This document shows, piece after piece, positions 7,748 through 15,417 of a DNA stretch of 23,392 nt (positions within the stretch are counted from its first letter, which is position 1; each line of letters opens with the position of its first letter). The stretch is from positions 779 through 24,170 of the forward strand of contig DDST01000167.1 in the NCBI GenBank assembly GCA_002343485.1. Direction: 5' to 3'. Made by a program: the position numbers and the translations under genes. A model generated the notes under the pieces. The model made no database searches. It was not told the DNA's origin and saw only the letters and a list, made by a program, of their open reading frames with translations. The DNA comes from Proteobacteria bacterium UBA2383. Its GTDB lineage: Bacteria; Pseudomonadota; Gammaproteobacteria; Competibacterales; Competibacteraceae.

Positions 7748-7845
7748 AAGCTGTTAAATTAGATACAGCAATTGCTTATCTTGCATTGGTTTTTGAGTAT
7801 ATTTTTGTAATTTTATTATTATGTTAATTTATCCATGGTGTATAA

Positions 7846-8313
7846 TTATCCCCGTCCAAATGAGTGCCATAACTTCTGCACCCAGGATTTTTTGGATAGT
7901 TCGGGCCGGATGCCTTGTTCCAGGAAATAAGATGAATAACGCTTGTCTCCTTCCATGATATGTCTAGTCAGCCAGACCTTGAGAAAGTGTGCTAACTCAA
8001 AACTCATCGAGCCTTTGCCTGCCTCTAGTTTGGCGCGAAACGCATTCAGTTGTTCGATTAATCGATCATGTTCTTCTTTGTGACGTTCATATTCCGGGTA
8101 GTGCAAAATTCGCATCAGACTTTCTTCAACTGCAAAATGGATTCGGGTGTATTCACCAAGTTGCTCGACAATTTTGTTGGCCGCTTCGATACCTTGCCGC
8201 TGTTGGATCGCCTCGTGAACCTGATTGAGCAAGTCTACTAATACCTTATGCTGGGCATCGATTTCTTCGATGCCCACGCTCAGCGCGTTGGACCACTCGA
8301 TAAATTTGACCAT
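7846..8313 (-). CDS. Bacteriohemerythrin (copy A)
   Basis: Four-helix-bundle di-iron oxygen-binding protein of 155 aa. All seven canonical iron ligands are present: His22, His59, Glu63, His78, His82, His118 and Asp123, in the spacing of Methylococcus-type bacteriohemerythrin. Such proteins carry or store O2 for oxidases and monooxygenases, or buffer O2 in micro-oxic cells. The C-terminal extension of about 25 residues (GIRPELSKKSW onwards) is shared with copy B. The ribosome site GAGGTG precedes the ATG. Further upstream, in the leader, is a three-fold heptamer repeat at 8331-8351. It is the downstream member of a tandem pair but has its own apparent promoter region, a diverged copy of the one before copy B. 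Confidence 0.93.
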   Translation of the reverse strand: MVKFIEWSNALSVGIEEIDAQHKVLVDLLNQVHEAIQQRQGIEAANKIVEQLGEYTRIHFAVEESLMRILHYPEYERHKEEHDRLIEQLNAFRAKLEAGKGSMSFELAHFLKVWLTRHIMEGDKRYSSYFLEQGIRPELSKKSWVQKLWHSFGRG

Positions 8314-8330
8314 AATCCATACACCTCGCT

Positions 8331-8351
8331 GTGTTTAGTGTTTAGTGTTTA
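8331..8351. repeat. Three perfect tandem heptamers in the leader of bacteriohemerythrin copy A
   Basis: GTGTTTA occurs three times without interruption, as TAAACAC on the coding strand, ending 17 bases before the start codon of copy A. A fourth, imperfect unit follows. No such repeat is present before copy B. The position just upstream of the ribosome site means that gain or loss of a unit would change leader length. Confidence 0.9.
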
Positions 8352-8363
8352 TGTTTGTGCTTG

Positions 8364-8452
8364 TCGAGCCAGGAAGCTGAGAACTCACTCAATTAATATA
8401 TCAGGAGGAATGATACGCTGAAACCAGGCATTGCTTGGCGGGATTATGGTCT
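8364..8452 (-). promoter_or_regulatory. Duplicated upstream region of bacteriohemerythrin copy A
   Basis: Segments here align with 9027-9104 upstream of copy B. An 11-base block TCGAGCCAGGA is identical (8364-8374 and 9027-9037), and a block of about 25 bases starting GCATTGCTTGGCGGG differs only at a few bases. The aligned -10 position reads TATCAT here (8410-8415, minus strand). The conserved block upstream of it is a candidate activator or sigma-factor site. Confidence 0.55.
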
Positions 8453-8462
8453 TATATCGTTC

Positions 8463-8510
8463 CACCGATCCCCGGTGCTTGTTTAGCATCGCGGATTAAA
8501 ATCCATGCTA
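8463..8510. other. Two hairpins between the bacteriohemerythrin copies
   Basis: CACCG/CGGTG with a 5-base loop (8463-8477) is followed by TAGCAT...ATGCTA enclosing GGATT-AA-AATCC (8484-8510). Both lie just downstream of the copy B stop. They could end or pause its transcript, although neither is followed by a clear U-run on the minus strand. Confidence 0.4.
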
Positions 8511-8527
8511 GCTACCTATGCGCATGC

Positions 8528-8995
8528 TTAACTCCCGCTCAACGAATGCCAGAACCGCTTTGCCCAAGAACCTTTCGATAATTCCGGCCGGATACCTTGC
8601 GCTAGAAAATGAGCAGTGTAACGCTGATCTCCTTCCATAATATGCTGGGTCAGCCAAGTCTTGAGAAAATGGGTTAACTCAATGCCAATAGCACCCTTGC
8701 CTTTTTCCCATTTGATACGCATGTCCGCCAACTGAGTGATGAGTTTGTCATGCTCTTCCTTGTGCCTCTCATAATCCGGATAGTGCAGGATACGCATTAA
8801 GCTTTCTTCGACAGAAAAGTGGACATGTGTATATTCACCAAGCCGATCAATGATACCCTTAGTTGTTTTCACCGTCCGCCCCTGCTGCATCGCTTCATGG
8901 ATCTCATTCAATAAATCCACAAGCACTTTATGCTGAGCATCGATTTCCTCGATACCTACGCTCAGTGCGTCTGACCACTCAACGAGTTTGATCAT
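8528..8995 (-). CDS. Bacteriohemerythrin (copy B)
   Basis: Paralogue of copy A with identical length (155 aa) and the same ligand set: His22, His59, Glu63, His78, His82, His118 and Asp123. The region from SVGIEEIDAQH through HKEEHD is almost unchanged between copies. Residues 38-50 and 88-105, helix ends away from the iron site, have diverged. Function is as for copy A: reversible O2 binding in the cytoplasm. The ribosome site is AAGG, close before the ATG. A perfect TATAAT on the minus strand at 9065-9070 would give a leader of about 65 bases. The upstream gene pair (RND pump) is divergent, 156 bases away. Confidence 0.93.
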   Translation of the reverse strand: MIKLVEWSDALSVGIEEIDAQHKVLVDLLNEIHEAMQQGRTVKTTKGIIDRLGEYTHVHFSVEESLMRILHYPDYERHKEEHDKLITQLADMRIKWEKGKGAIGIELTHFLKTWLTQHIMEGDQRYTAHFLAQGIRPELSKGSWAKRFWHSLSGS

Positions 8996-9026
8996 AACCT
9001 TACACTCTCTAGCTTAATTATATTTA

Positions 9027-9104
9027 TCGAGCCAGGACATCAAATTACCTAGACTATTAAGGGAATTATACACTGCCCGGCACTGCTCGGCGGGGTTGTG
9101 GTCT
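9027..9104 (-). promoter_or_regulatory. Upstream region of bacteriohemerythrin copy B
   Basis: The minus strand has a perfect TATAAT (9065-9070) but no recognisable -35. It also carries a conserved block (about 9080-9104) shared with the region before copy A. Loss of the -35 together with a conserved upstream block suggests activator-dependent transcription. Confidence 0.5.
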
Positions 9105-9151
9105 GACCTCATCAGTCAACGTATACCCTGATGATCACTGATCCCTGAAGA

Positions 9152-10483
9152 ATGAAGCCCGTACACTCTGAGTTATCCATGTCTGAAATGACTGCTCTTC
9201 CCCGTCGACGCCACACGGGATGGCTGTTAAAAGCAGTTCTTCCGCTCGCTATCCTCGGTCTGGCTGCCGCCGGATTCCTGTTGCTCAAGGCGACTCGCGC
9301 GGTGACGCTGCCTGTTGCCGCTCAGGAAAAATCCTGGCGAGTTAGCACCATTGAAGTGTTGCCTGAGCGTTTAACTCCCAACCTGCTGCTCTACGGTACG
9401 ATTGAAGCTCCGCGAAAGGCAGAAATCCGGGCGGCGGTGACAGCCGATGTGGCTCAGGTCAAGATCCGGGAAGGCCAAACCGTTGCGGCTGGCGCGCTCT
9501 TGGTGATGCTAGATGACCGTGATCTGGCGCTGAACATCCGCCAGCGCGAAGCGGATTTTCATGAAATCGAGGCCCAAATCGCTAGTGAACAAGTGCGCCA
9601 TACTGCTAACCGGGATGCGCTCAAACGGGAAAAAGCCTTGCTGGATCTAGCCAAACGAGCAGTGGCGCGTGCTCAGAATCTCAATACTCAAAAGATGGTT
9701 TCTGAATCGGCCTTGGATGAAGCGTTTCAAGCAGTAGAGAAGCAGGCACTAGCGTTGAATACGCGTCAGTTGGAAGTGGATGATCATTCTGCGCGGCTGG
9801 CCCAGCTCCAGGCGCGCCGTACTCGCGCCAAGGCGTTGCAGGATCAGGCGCGGCTGGATCAAACGCGCGCGATGATCACAGCTCCCTTTACCGGCCGCGC
9901 GGTCCAAGTGCTGGTTGCGCCAGGCGACCGGGTGCGGCCAGGCGATTTACTGTTGGAGATGTACCCTATGGATGATTTGGAGATTCGCGCTCAAATTCCG
10001 TTTCGTGTGTTGCCTGCCGTGCGTGCTGCCTTGGCTGGGAATCAGCCGCTACCGGCGGTGGCAACTGTCGATGGCCGGCCGGTCACTGCTCAATTAGACC
10101 GGTTAGGCGGGGAAACCGGTCAGAACAGCGGTGGGCTGGATGCGCTGTTTCGGATCACCGAAGGCACTCGATGGTTGATCCCAGGCCGCGTGCTGACGTT
10201 GCATATGGACTTGCTCCCGGAAGACAGCGTGGTAGCGTTGCCGTTTGAGGCGCTCTATGGCCTGAATCGCATTTACCGTCTGGAAGATGGCCGTATGGCG
10301 GCGCTGACAGTCGAGCGCGTCGGCGAGCAGCGGGATGTCGAGGGGGAGGTGCAAGTGCTGGCGCGTAGCCCGGATTTGCAAGCGGGCGATCGCATCATTA
10401 CTACCCAATTACCGAACGCCATCACCGGTCTCAAGGTTGAGGTGAAAGAGGCCGGGATGGAAGAGGCCGAGGTGAAAAAATAA
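9152..10483 (+). CDS. RND efflux membrane-fusion protein (HlyD/AcrA family)
   Basis: Periplasmic adaptor of 443 aa, anchored by one membrane segment (about residues 25-47). It would link the inner-membrane pump encoded just downstream to an outer-membrane channel. The first half of the lipoyl domain (LYGTIEAPRKAEIRA...VKIREGQTVAAG) is followed by a long coiled-coil hairpin (about 120-230, rich in Ala, Arg, Gln and Glu). The second lipoyl half (TAPFTGRAV...VAPGDRVRPGD) and a beta-barrel domain come next. The C-terminal part is a membrane-proximal domain with an acidic/lysine tail. The start at 9152 has only a weak GAAG site; ATG 9179 or 9191 are alternatives that keep the anchor. No outer-membrane factor gene is in the window. 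Confidence 0.9.
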   Translation: MKPVHSELSMSEMTALPRRRHTGWLLKAVLPLAILGLAAAGFLLLKATRAVTLPVAAQEKSWRVSTIEVLPERLTPNLLLYGTIEAPRKAEIRAAVTADVAQVKIREGQTVAAGALLVMLDDRDLALNIRQREADFHEIEAQIASEQVRHTANRDALKREKALLDLAKRAVARAQNLNTQKMVSESALDEAFQAVEKQALALNTRQLEVDDHSARLAQLQARRTRAKALQDQARLDQTRAMITAPFTGRAVQVLVAPGDRVRPGDLLLEMYPMDDLEIRAQIPFRVLPAVRAALAGNQPLPAVATVDGRPVTAQLDRLGGETGQNSGGLDALFRITEGTRWLIPGRVLTLHMDLLPEDSVVALPFEALYGLNRIYRLEDGRMAALTVERVGEQRDVEGEVQVLARSPDLQAGDRIITTQLPNAITGLKVEVKEAGMEEAEVKK

Positions 10484-10488
10484 GCGCC

Positions 10489-13400
10489 ATGCCCTTCAGT
10501 CACAAAAATGACTTAATTGGCATCTTCGCCCAGCACAAGGTCGCCGCCAATCTATTGATGATCATGATGATCCTGGCGGGTATGTGGGCGCTGGCCAAGC
10601 TCAACACCCAGTTTTTCCCCAACTTCGCCTTGGATGTGGTGACTGTGCGCGTGGTGTGGACCGGTGCTGCCGCCGAGGATGTCGAGGAGTCGATCACCCA
10701 TCCCTTGGAACGGGAATTACGCTATCTGAATGGACTCAAGAAACTGACCTCGACCTCATCTAATGGTATTGCCGCGCTGAGTCTGGAATTCGAGGAAGGC
10801 AGTGACATTGGCCAAGCCCTGGACGATGTCAAGCAGGCGGTTGATCAGGTGCGTAATCTGCCAGCCACTGCCGAGAAACCTGCGATCACCCGCATGATCC
10901 GCTACGATTCCATTGCCCGGGTGGTCATTTCCGGCCCCAGCGACCGGGCCGAATTGCGGCATCTCGCACGGCGCTTCGAACGTGAGTTATTGGCGCGCGG
11001 CATCGCCAAGGTGAATATCACCGGCCTGCCTGAAGAAGAAATCGCGATTCAATTGCCGACGGCGGTGCTGCGGGAGTTGGGCTTGTCATTGCCCCAAGTG
11101 GCAGAGCGGCTGGAGGCGTTGAGTCGCGACCTGCCCGCGGGCACAGTCGGCCGCAACGATGTCGCTCGCCAGTTGCGCAGTCTGGATCAGCGTCGCGATG
11201 AGGCGGCTTTTACCACGCTGCCATTGAAAACGGCCCGTGACGGCGCCTTGGTGACCCTGGGTGATGTTGCCACCATCGAGCGCCGCCCTCGCGATGGCGA
11301 GGTGCGCCTGAGCTTTCATGGCCGTCCAGCGGTGGAACTGCAATTACAGCGCACGGAAACGGCTGATTCCCTCAAGGCCGCCCGGATTTTGGAGGACTGG
11401 GTCGTGGAAACCCGGCTAAATCTGCCGGCAAGCGTGGAATTGACCGTCTTCGACGAGTCTTGGCGATTGATCAAGGATCGTATTTTCCTGCTGATTAAAA
11501 ACGGTGGGGGCGGTCTGGTGCTGGTGATAGCGATCTTGTTCCTGTTCCTCAATGGCCGGGTTGCTGGGTGGGTGGCATTGGGTATCCCGGTATCGTTCAT
11601 GGCGACCTTGGGGGTGTTATACGCGGCCGGCGGCAGCATCAATATGATCAGTCTATTCGCCTTGATCATGGCGCTGGGGATTATCGTCGATGACGCTATT
11701 GTGGTCGGTGAGGATGCTTTAACTCACTATCAAATCGGTGAACGATCGCTGGAAGCCGCCGAGGGTGGCGCCCACCGGATGCTGGCGCCAGTGATGGCCT
11801 CCTCGTTGACCACCGTCGCTGCCTTCCTGCCGCTGATGCTAGTCGGTGGCCCGATTGGTAATATCCTCGGCGATATTCCGCTGGTGATCGTCTGCGTCAT
11901 CGTGGCCTCGCTGATCGAAAGTTTTTTTGTGCTGCCGGGCCATTTGCGCCATAGCTTCCATCGTTTGCATCATGCTGAGCCAGGTCCGCTGCGTCAGCGC
12001 CTGGATGCCGGTTTCAACCGTTTTCGGGATCATGCGTTCCGGCCGCTGGCCACATTGGCAGTGAAGCATCGCTGGACAACATTAGCTGGGGCAATGGCGA
12101 TTCTGATTCTCGCCGCGGGCTTATTAGCGGGCGGGCGGCTCGGGTTCAACTTCTTCCCGACGCCCGAAGGCGCCACCATCAACGCGAATGCCAGTTTTGT
12201 CGCGGGCACGCCGCCACAGCGGGTGTGGGCGTTTATGGACCAGGTTAACGCGGCATTATGGGAGACCGAGCAGGAGTTAGGCGGAAACCTGGTGGTGGCA
12301 GCCGAGACCCGTCATGGCCAGGGTCAACTCGCCAGCGCGGGTAGTTTACAGGGTGATCAGCATGCTTCCATGCTAGTGGAATTAACCCAGCCGGATACCC
12401 GCGAGGTGCGAGTGAGCGACTTTCTCAAGGTGTGGCGCGCCAAGGTGCAATTGCCAGCCGGTATCGAGACATTTACTTTGTTCTCCCGTACGGCTGGCCC
12501 GCCGGGCCGGGATGTGGATATTCGCCTGACCGGGGAAGATGTTGATCAACTTAAGATCGCCGCTAATGAACTGGCGCAGTCGCTGTTTAGCATTCAGGGT
12601 GTCTCCGCCATTGAGGACGATATGCCCTACGGCAAGGAGCAATTGATCTACCGGTTAACGCCGGCGGGCGAGGCATTGGGGTTGACGGTCGATATGATCG
12701 GCCGCCAGTTGCGGGCGGCTTTCGATGGTCAACTGGTGCAAATTTTCCAAGATGGCGACGATGAGGTGGAGGTGCGGGTCGTACTGCCCGACGCCGAACG
12801 CAATAATCTCATCGGCTTGGATGATTTCAACGTGCTGTTGCCCAGTGGCGAGTCAGTGCCGTTAAACAATGTCGTGAATCTGCAAGCCCGGCGTGGCTTT
12901 GAAGCGGTGCGCCATGCCGCGGGCAAGCTAGCGGTGCAGGTTTCAGCGGATGTGGACACATCCATTGCTAAGCCGGGAGAGGTGCTTGCCGCCCTTGAAC
13001 AAGGCGTGCTCCAGGATTTACGGCAACGCTATGGCATCGGCTACTCATTGGAGGGCCGCAGCGCCGATCAACAAGAAACCTTGGCGGATATGCGGCGCGG
13101 TGCTTTGTTTGCGCTGGCGTTCATCTATCTGATTCTGGCCTGGGTCTTTGCTTCCTATGGCTGGCCGCTGGTGGTGATGACCGCCATTCCTTTCGGGATC
13201 GTCGGGGCCATTGCTGGTCACTGGGTCATGGGTATCGATCTAACCATTCTGTCGCTGTTTGGTCTGTTTGGCCTGGCGGGTATTGTGGTGAACGATTCCA
13301 TTATTCTCGTAACGTTCTACCAGCAGTTACGAGCCAGCGGGCTGGCGGTGCAGGAGGCGCTGGTCGAAGCCGCCTGTCAACGGTTGCGGGCGGTCTTGCT

Positions 13401-13629
13401 TACGTCACTGACCACGATTGCTGGGTTAATGCCGTTGTTGTTCGAGAAATCCTTGCAAGCGCAATTTTTGATTCCGATGGCGGCTTCCATTTCCTTCGGG
13501 TTGGCCTTCTCGACGGTATTGGTATTGCTTTTCGTTCCGGCTTTGCTGTCCGTGCATGAGAGCGTTGCGCAGCGTCTGGGTGGCGCAGTGGTTCAAAAGA
13601 CCGTAGGAGTTTTGGATAAACTGCCTTGA
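10489..13629 (+). CDS. RND efflux pump, inner-membrane permease (AcrB/HAE1-type)
   Basis: Proton-driven exporter of 1046 aa with the AcrB plan: helix 1 at about 20-37, a large periplasmic loop, helices 2-6 from about 338 on, then the same order repeated in the second half. The proton-relay pair is Asp401-Asp402 in GIIVDDAIVVGEDA, matching AcrB Asp407-Asp408. The second-half counterpart reads GIVVNDSIILV, as expected for the relay-less repeat. The length and DD pair fit multidrug-type rather than heavy-metal (CusA-type) pumps, but the substrate is unknown. The gene begins 5 bases after the adaptor stop, so translation is probably coupled. No local regulator gene is seen. It is followed by palindromic repeats. 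Confidence 0.93.
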   Translation: MPFSHKNDLIGIFAQHKVAANLLMIMMILAGMWALAKLNTQFFPNFALDVVTVRVVWTGAAAEDVEESITHPLERELRYLNGLKKLTSTSSNGIAALSLEFEEGSDIGQALDDVKQAVDQVRNLPATAEKPAITRMIRYDSIARVVISGPSDRAELRHLARRFERELLARGIAKVNITGLPEEEIAIQLPTAVLRELGLSLPQVAERLEALSRDLPAGTVGRNDVARQLRSLDQRRDEAAFTTLPLKTARDGALVTLGDVATIERRPRDGEVRLSFHGRPAVELQLQRTETADSLKAARILEDWVVETRLNLPASVELTVFDESWRLIKDRIFLLIKNGGGGLVLVIAILFLFLNGRVAGWVALGIPVSFMATLGVLYAAGGSINMISLFALIMALGIIVDDAIVVGEDALTHYQIGERSLEAAEGGAHRMLAPVMASSLTTVAAFLPLMLVGGPIGNILGDIPLVIVCVIVASLIESFFVLPGHLRHSFHRLHHAEPGPLRQRLDAGFNRFRDHAFRPLATLAVKHRWTTLAGAMAILILAAGLLAGGRLGFNFFPTPEGATINANASFVAGTPPQRVWAFMDQVNAALWETEQELGGNLVVAAETRHGQGQLASAGSLQGDQHASMLVELTQPDTREVRVSDFLKVWRAKVQLPAGIETFTLFSRTAGPPGRDVDIRLTGEDVDQLKIAANELAQSLFSIQGVSAIEDDMPYGKEQLIYRLTPAGEALGLTVDMIGRQLRAAFDGQLVQIFQDGDDEVEVRVVLPDAERNNLIGLDDFNVLLPSGESVPLNNVVNLQARRGFEAVRHAAGKLAVQVSADVDTSIAKPGEVLAALEQGVLQDLRQRYGIGYSLEGRSADQQETLADMRRGALFALAFIYLILAWVFASYGWPLVVMTAIPFGIVGAIAGHWVMGIDLTILSLFGLFGLAGIVVNDSIILVTFYQQLRASGLAVQEALVEAACQRLRAVLLTSLTTIAGLMPLLFEKSLQAQFLIPMAASISFGLAFSTVLVLLFVPALLSVHESVAQRLGGAVVQKTVGVLDKLP

Positions 13630-13705
13630 GTGAGGGTGAGGTTATCCGATTGCCGGGCGCTTCCATTTTGGCGTTTTATCCCCATGATCTGTTTGTAACC
13701 GTTCA

Positions 13706-13740
13706 GCCCCCCCGCGCCTCCTTCATAAGGGGGGAGGGCG
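13706..13740. repeat. GC-rich palindrome, REP-like or terminator
   Basis: A C-run and CGCCTCC pair imperfectly with GGAGGGCG across a TTCATAA-containing loop. It sits about 80 bases after the RND pump stop, so it could stop or protect the transcript. Its composition matches the next palindrome (13769-13790), suggesting one repeat family. Confidence 0.5.
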
Positions 13741-13768
13741 TCTTACGAAGTAAATGAGTTATTTGGCT

Positions 13769-13802
13769 CCCCTCTCCTCTAAGGGAGGGGGTGAATGCTT
13801 AC
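13769..13802. repeat. Palindrome plus left arm of a 15-bp inverted repeat
   Basis: CCCCTC (13769-13774) pairs with GAGGGG (13785-13790). The segment GGGGTGAATGCTTAC (13788-13802) is the exact reverse complement of 15272-15286 on the other side of the next gene. Confidence 0.75.
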
Positions 13803-13836
13803 CTTTGTTTAGCCCTTATTAAGTTTGAGATCCGCC

Positions 13837-15087
13837 ATGAATGAGCAATCTTCCCTGTTAAACGGGGCCCGCGAGCACTCTCCAGGTGTTTCCCCAGTGC
13901 TGGTTATTAACACGGCTGGACCACCCCCCATCCCGCGCTGGCGGCGATCCCGGTTCTGGCTGGGAATGCTGGCAGGTCTGATCCTGGCGTGGAGCGGTGC
14001 ACACTTCTGGCGCGAGCCGCCGGTTCTCGATACCGCTCTGGTGCATCCTGATCGTACCGGAGTGACCACGCGCGTGGAACGGCAAGTGCCAGCCCAGGTA
14101 ACCTTGGTCTACGAAAACCAGGCCGGTGAATTGGTGCGTGTGCTGGCCGATGCTGAGCGCTATTCCGAATTTGTTCGCATTCACACCGCGAATTTGGAGC
14201 GTGGCCGCCAGCAGTTACGTGAGCAGGCGCGGGTGCAATTGGCCGCCGACCTGGAAACGGTTTTTACGGATCTGCACCAGCGGATTCCAACTTTTGCCGA
14301 CTGGTACTACGCCTATGGCACCAGCTACCAATTGCTCTGGGAAGCGCTGACCTCGGCTTTCCATCATCTCGGCGAGGAACAGATGTCAGCGGCGGTCGCC
14401 GCCGATCTGGAGCGGCTCATCCAACAACACTATGAACTCCTGGTTCTCAAACCAGAGATCACCGATCCACGCTTACAACAGATCTATCGCGCCACCCTGG
14501 ACAATGCCCGCCAGTCTTATCTGTTGATGTTGACCACCATGCAAACTGAATTTCAGATTTTCGTAGCCCAACACACCACTCACCTGGAGGCTGATAAATT
14601 GCCAGCTCCTGAGCTGCATCTGGATTGGTCGTCCCAGTTGCATAAGGTGCGTATTGCTTCAGACGCCAACTCGACATTGGGCGCGTTTCGGGGTATCACT
14701 CTCACCACGTTAAGCGCGATGGCCGGCAAGGCCCTAGGAAGTCAGGTCGGGCTGGCGGTTGCTTCCCGGTTGAGCCTGCCGTTTGTCGAGCGGGCATTGC
14801 TAGCAGTGACCGGTGGCACGACCGGCGGTGTCAGCGGCAGTTTGGGCGGGCCAGTGGGCGCCACGGTGGGCGTCGTGGTCGGCGCAGGCGTGGGTCTGGC
14901 GACGGATTGGTTGATCCAGCAGGGGGTTGAATTGCTGTCGCGAGACGCCTTTGAAGCGGAAATCCGGACTGCGTTGGAGAGTACTCAACAGGAATGGCAA
15001 CGGAGGCTATTGCCTTCTCTCTTGGATGCAGTGGATGTCTGGGTAGAGGATACGATCCAGCTCTTGCCGCAGTTTAAGCCGCAATAA
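13837..15087 (+). CDS. Unrecognised membrane protein with glycine-zipper segment
   Basis: Not recognised. The 416-aa protein has an N-terminal proline-rich tail and a membrane segment at about residues 40-58. A long, mainly helical, charged region (about 100-255) contains a striking FADWYYAYGTSYQLL block near 153-167. Towards the C-terminus, residues about 285-355 are hydrophobic and very rich in Gly, with repeated GG and GxxxG spacing (GGTTGGVSGSLGGPVGATVG onwards). This could be a glycine zipper that packs in or inserts into the membrane. The end is a soluble helix with WQRRLLPSLLDAV. I chose ATG 13837; a TTG at 13825 would add four residues. GAG lies about 8 bases upstream. It stands alone, on the same strand as both flanking operons, between the arms of a 15-bp inverted repeat. 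Confidence 0.75.
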   Translation: MNEQSSLLNGAREHSPGVSPVLVINTAGPPPIPRWRRSRFWLGMLAGLILAWSGAHFWREPPVLDTALVHPDRTGVTTRVERQVPAQVTLVYENQAGELVRVLADAERYSEFVRIHTANLERGRQQLREQARVQLAADLETVFTDLHQRIPTFADWYYAYGTSYQLLWEALTSAFHHLGEEQMSAAVAADLERLIQQHYELLVLKPEITDPRLQQIYRATLDNARQSYLLMLTTMQTEFQIFVAQHTTHLEADKLPAPELHLDWSSQLHKVRIASDANSTLGAFRGITLTTLSAMAGKALGSQVGLAVASRLSLPFVERALLAVTGGTTGGVSGSLGGPVGATVGVVVGAGVGLATDWLIQQGVELLSRDAFEAEIRTALESTQQEWQRRLLPSLLDAVDVWVEDTIQLLPQFKPQ

Positions 15088-15271
15088 CCACCCCGATGAC
15101 GTCGCGCCCGCCGCTCGATTTACATATTGCCCTAAATAGGAGCATTGCCATGCGGTGATGCACTGCTATCAAGCGGTACTCATCAAGCAAATTGTCAAGC
15201 CATTAAACTGATTGAATGAATTGATACATGAAATATGTTATGGCTTGGATATTGCTGAGTTCCTAATGAAT

Positions 15272-15286
15272 GTAAGCATTCACCCC
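15272..15286. repeat. Right arm of the 15-bp inverted repeat
   Basis: GTAAGCATTCACCCC is the perfect reverse complement of 13788-13802. Similarity continues weakly outward (CTTCTCCC here, GGGAGG on the left). Confidence 0.75.
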
Positions 15287-15323
15287 TTCTCCCAATTTCT
15301 TCCTGCATAGGGGAGCTGCAAGC

Positions 15324-15351
15324 CTATTGCTTCGCAATAGCGTCTTTCTCT
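15324..15351 (+). terminator. Hairpin with T-rich tail
   Basis: CTATTGC-TTC-GCAATAG is a perfect 7-bp stem with a 3-base loop, followed by a pyrimidine-rich run CGTCTTTCTCTCTTTT. It resembles an intrinsic terminator, or an attenuator in the leader of the ATP-grasp operon. It could alternatively be part of the repeat element beside it. Confidence 0.45.
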
Positions 15352-15417
15352 CTTTTGAAGGAAGAGTGGGCGGGGGAGTCTGAATATGCAATTCCTAAGA
15401 ACATAAGGAATGACCTG

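Larger units (their letters stand above)
15088..15417. other. 330-bp intergenic leader before the ATP-grasp operon
   Basis: No gene is seen. It holds the right arm of the inverted repeat (15272-15286), a hairpin (15324-15340) and an AT-rich section around 15200-15260 that probably contains the operon promoter. I could not find a convincing -35/-10 pair. An open frame back to TTG 15355 exists but looks like upstream extension only. Confidence 0.4.

Noticed and set aside
7748..7845. Terminator between the convergent HAD and bacteriohemerythrin genes
   Set aside because: Only a 5-bp GCTGT/ACAGC stem with a 10-base loop is present. The region is AT-rich with T-runs, but the hairpin is too weak to call.
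11316..11669. Minus-strand frame of 117 codons inside the RND pump gene
   Set aside because: It is a shadow frame without a recognisable domain or ribosome site; the pump reads through intact.
15355..15417. N-terminal extension of the ATP-grasp protein from TTG 15355
   Set aside because: It begins within or next to the T-rich tail of a hairpin, while the ATG at 15418 has a good ribosome site and gives the normal family length.
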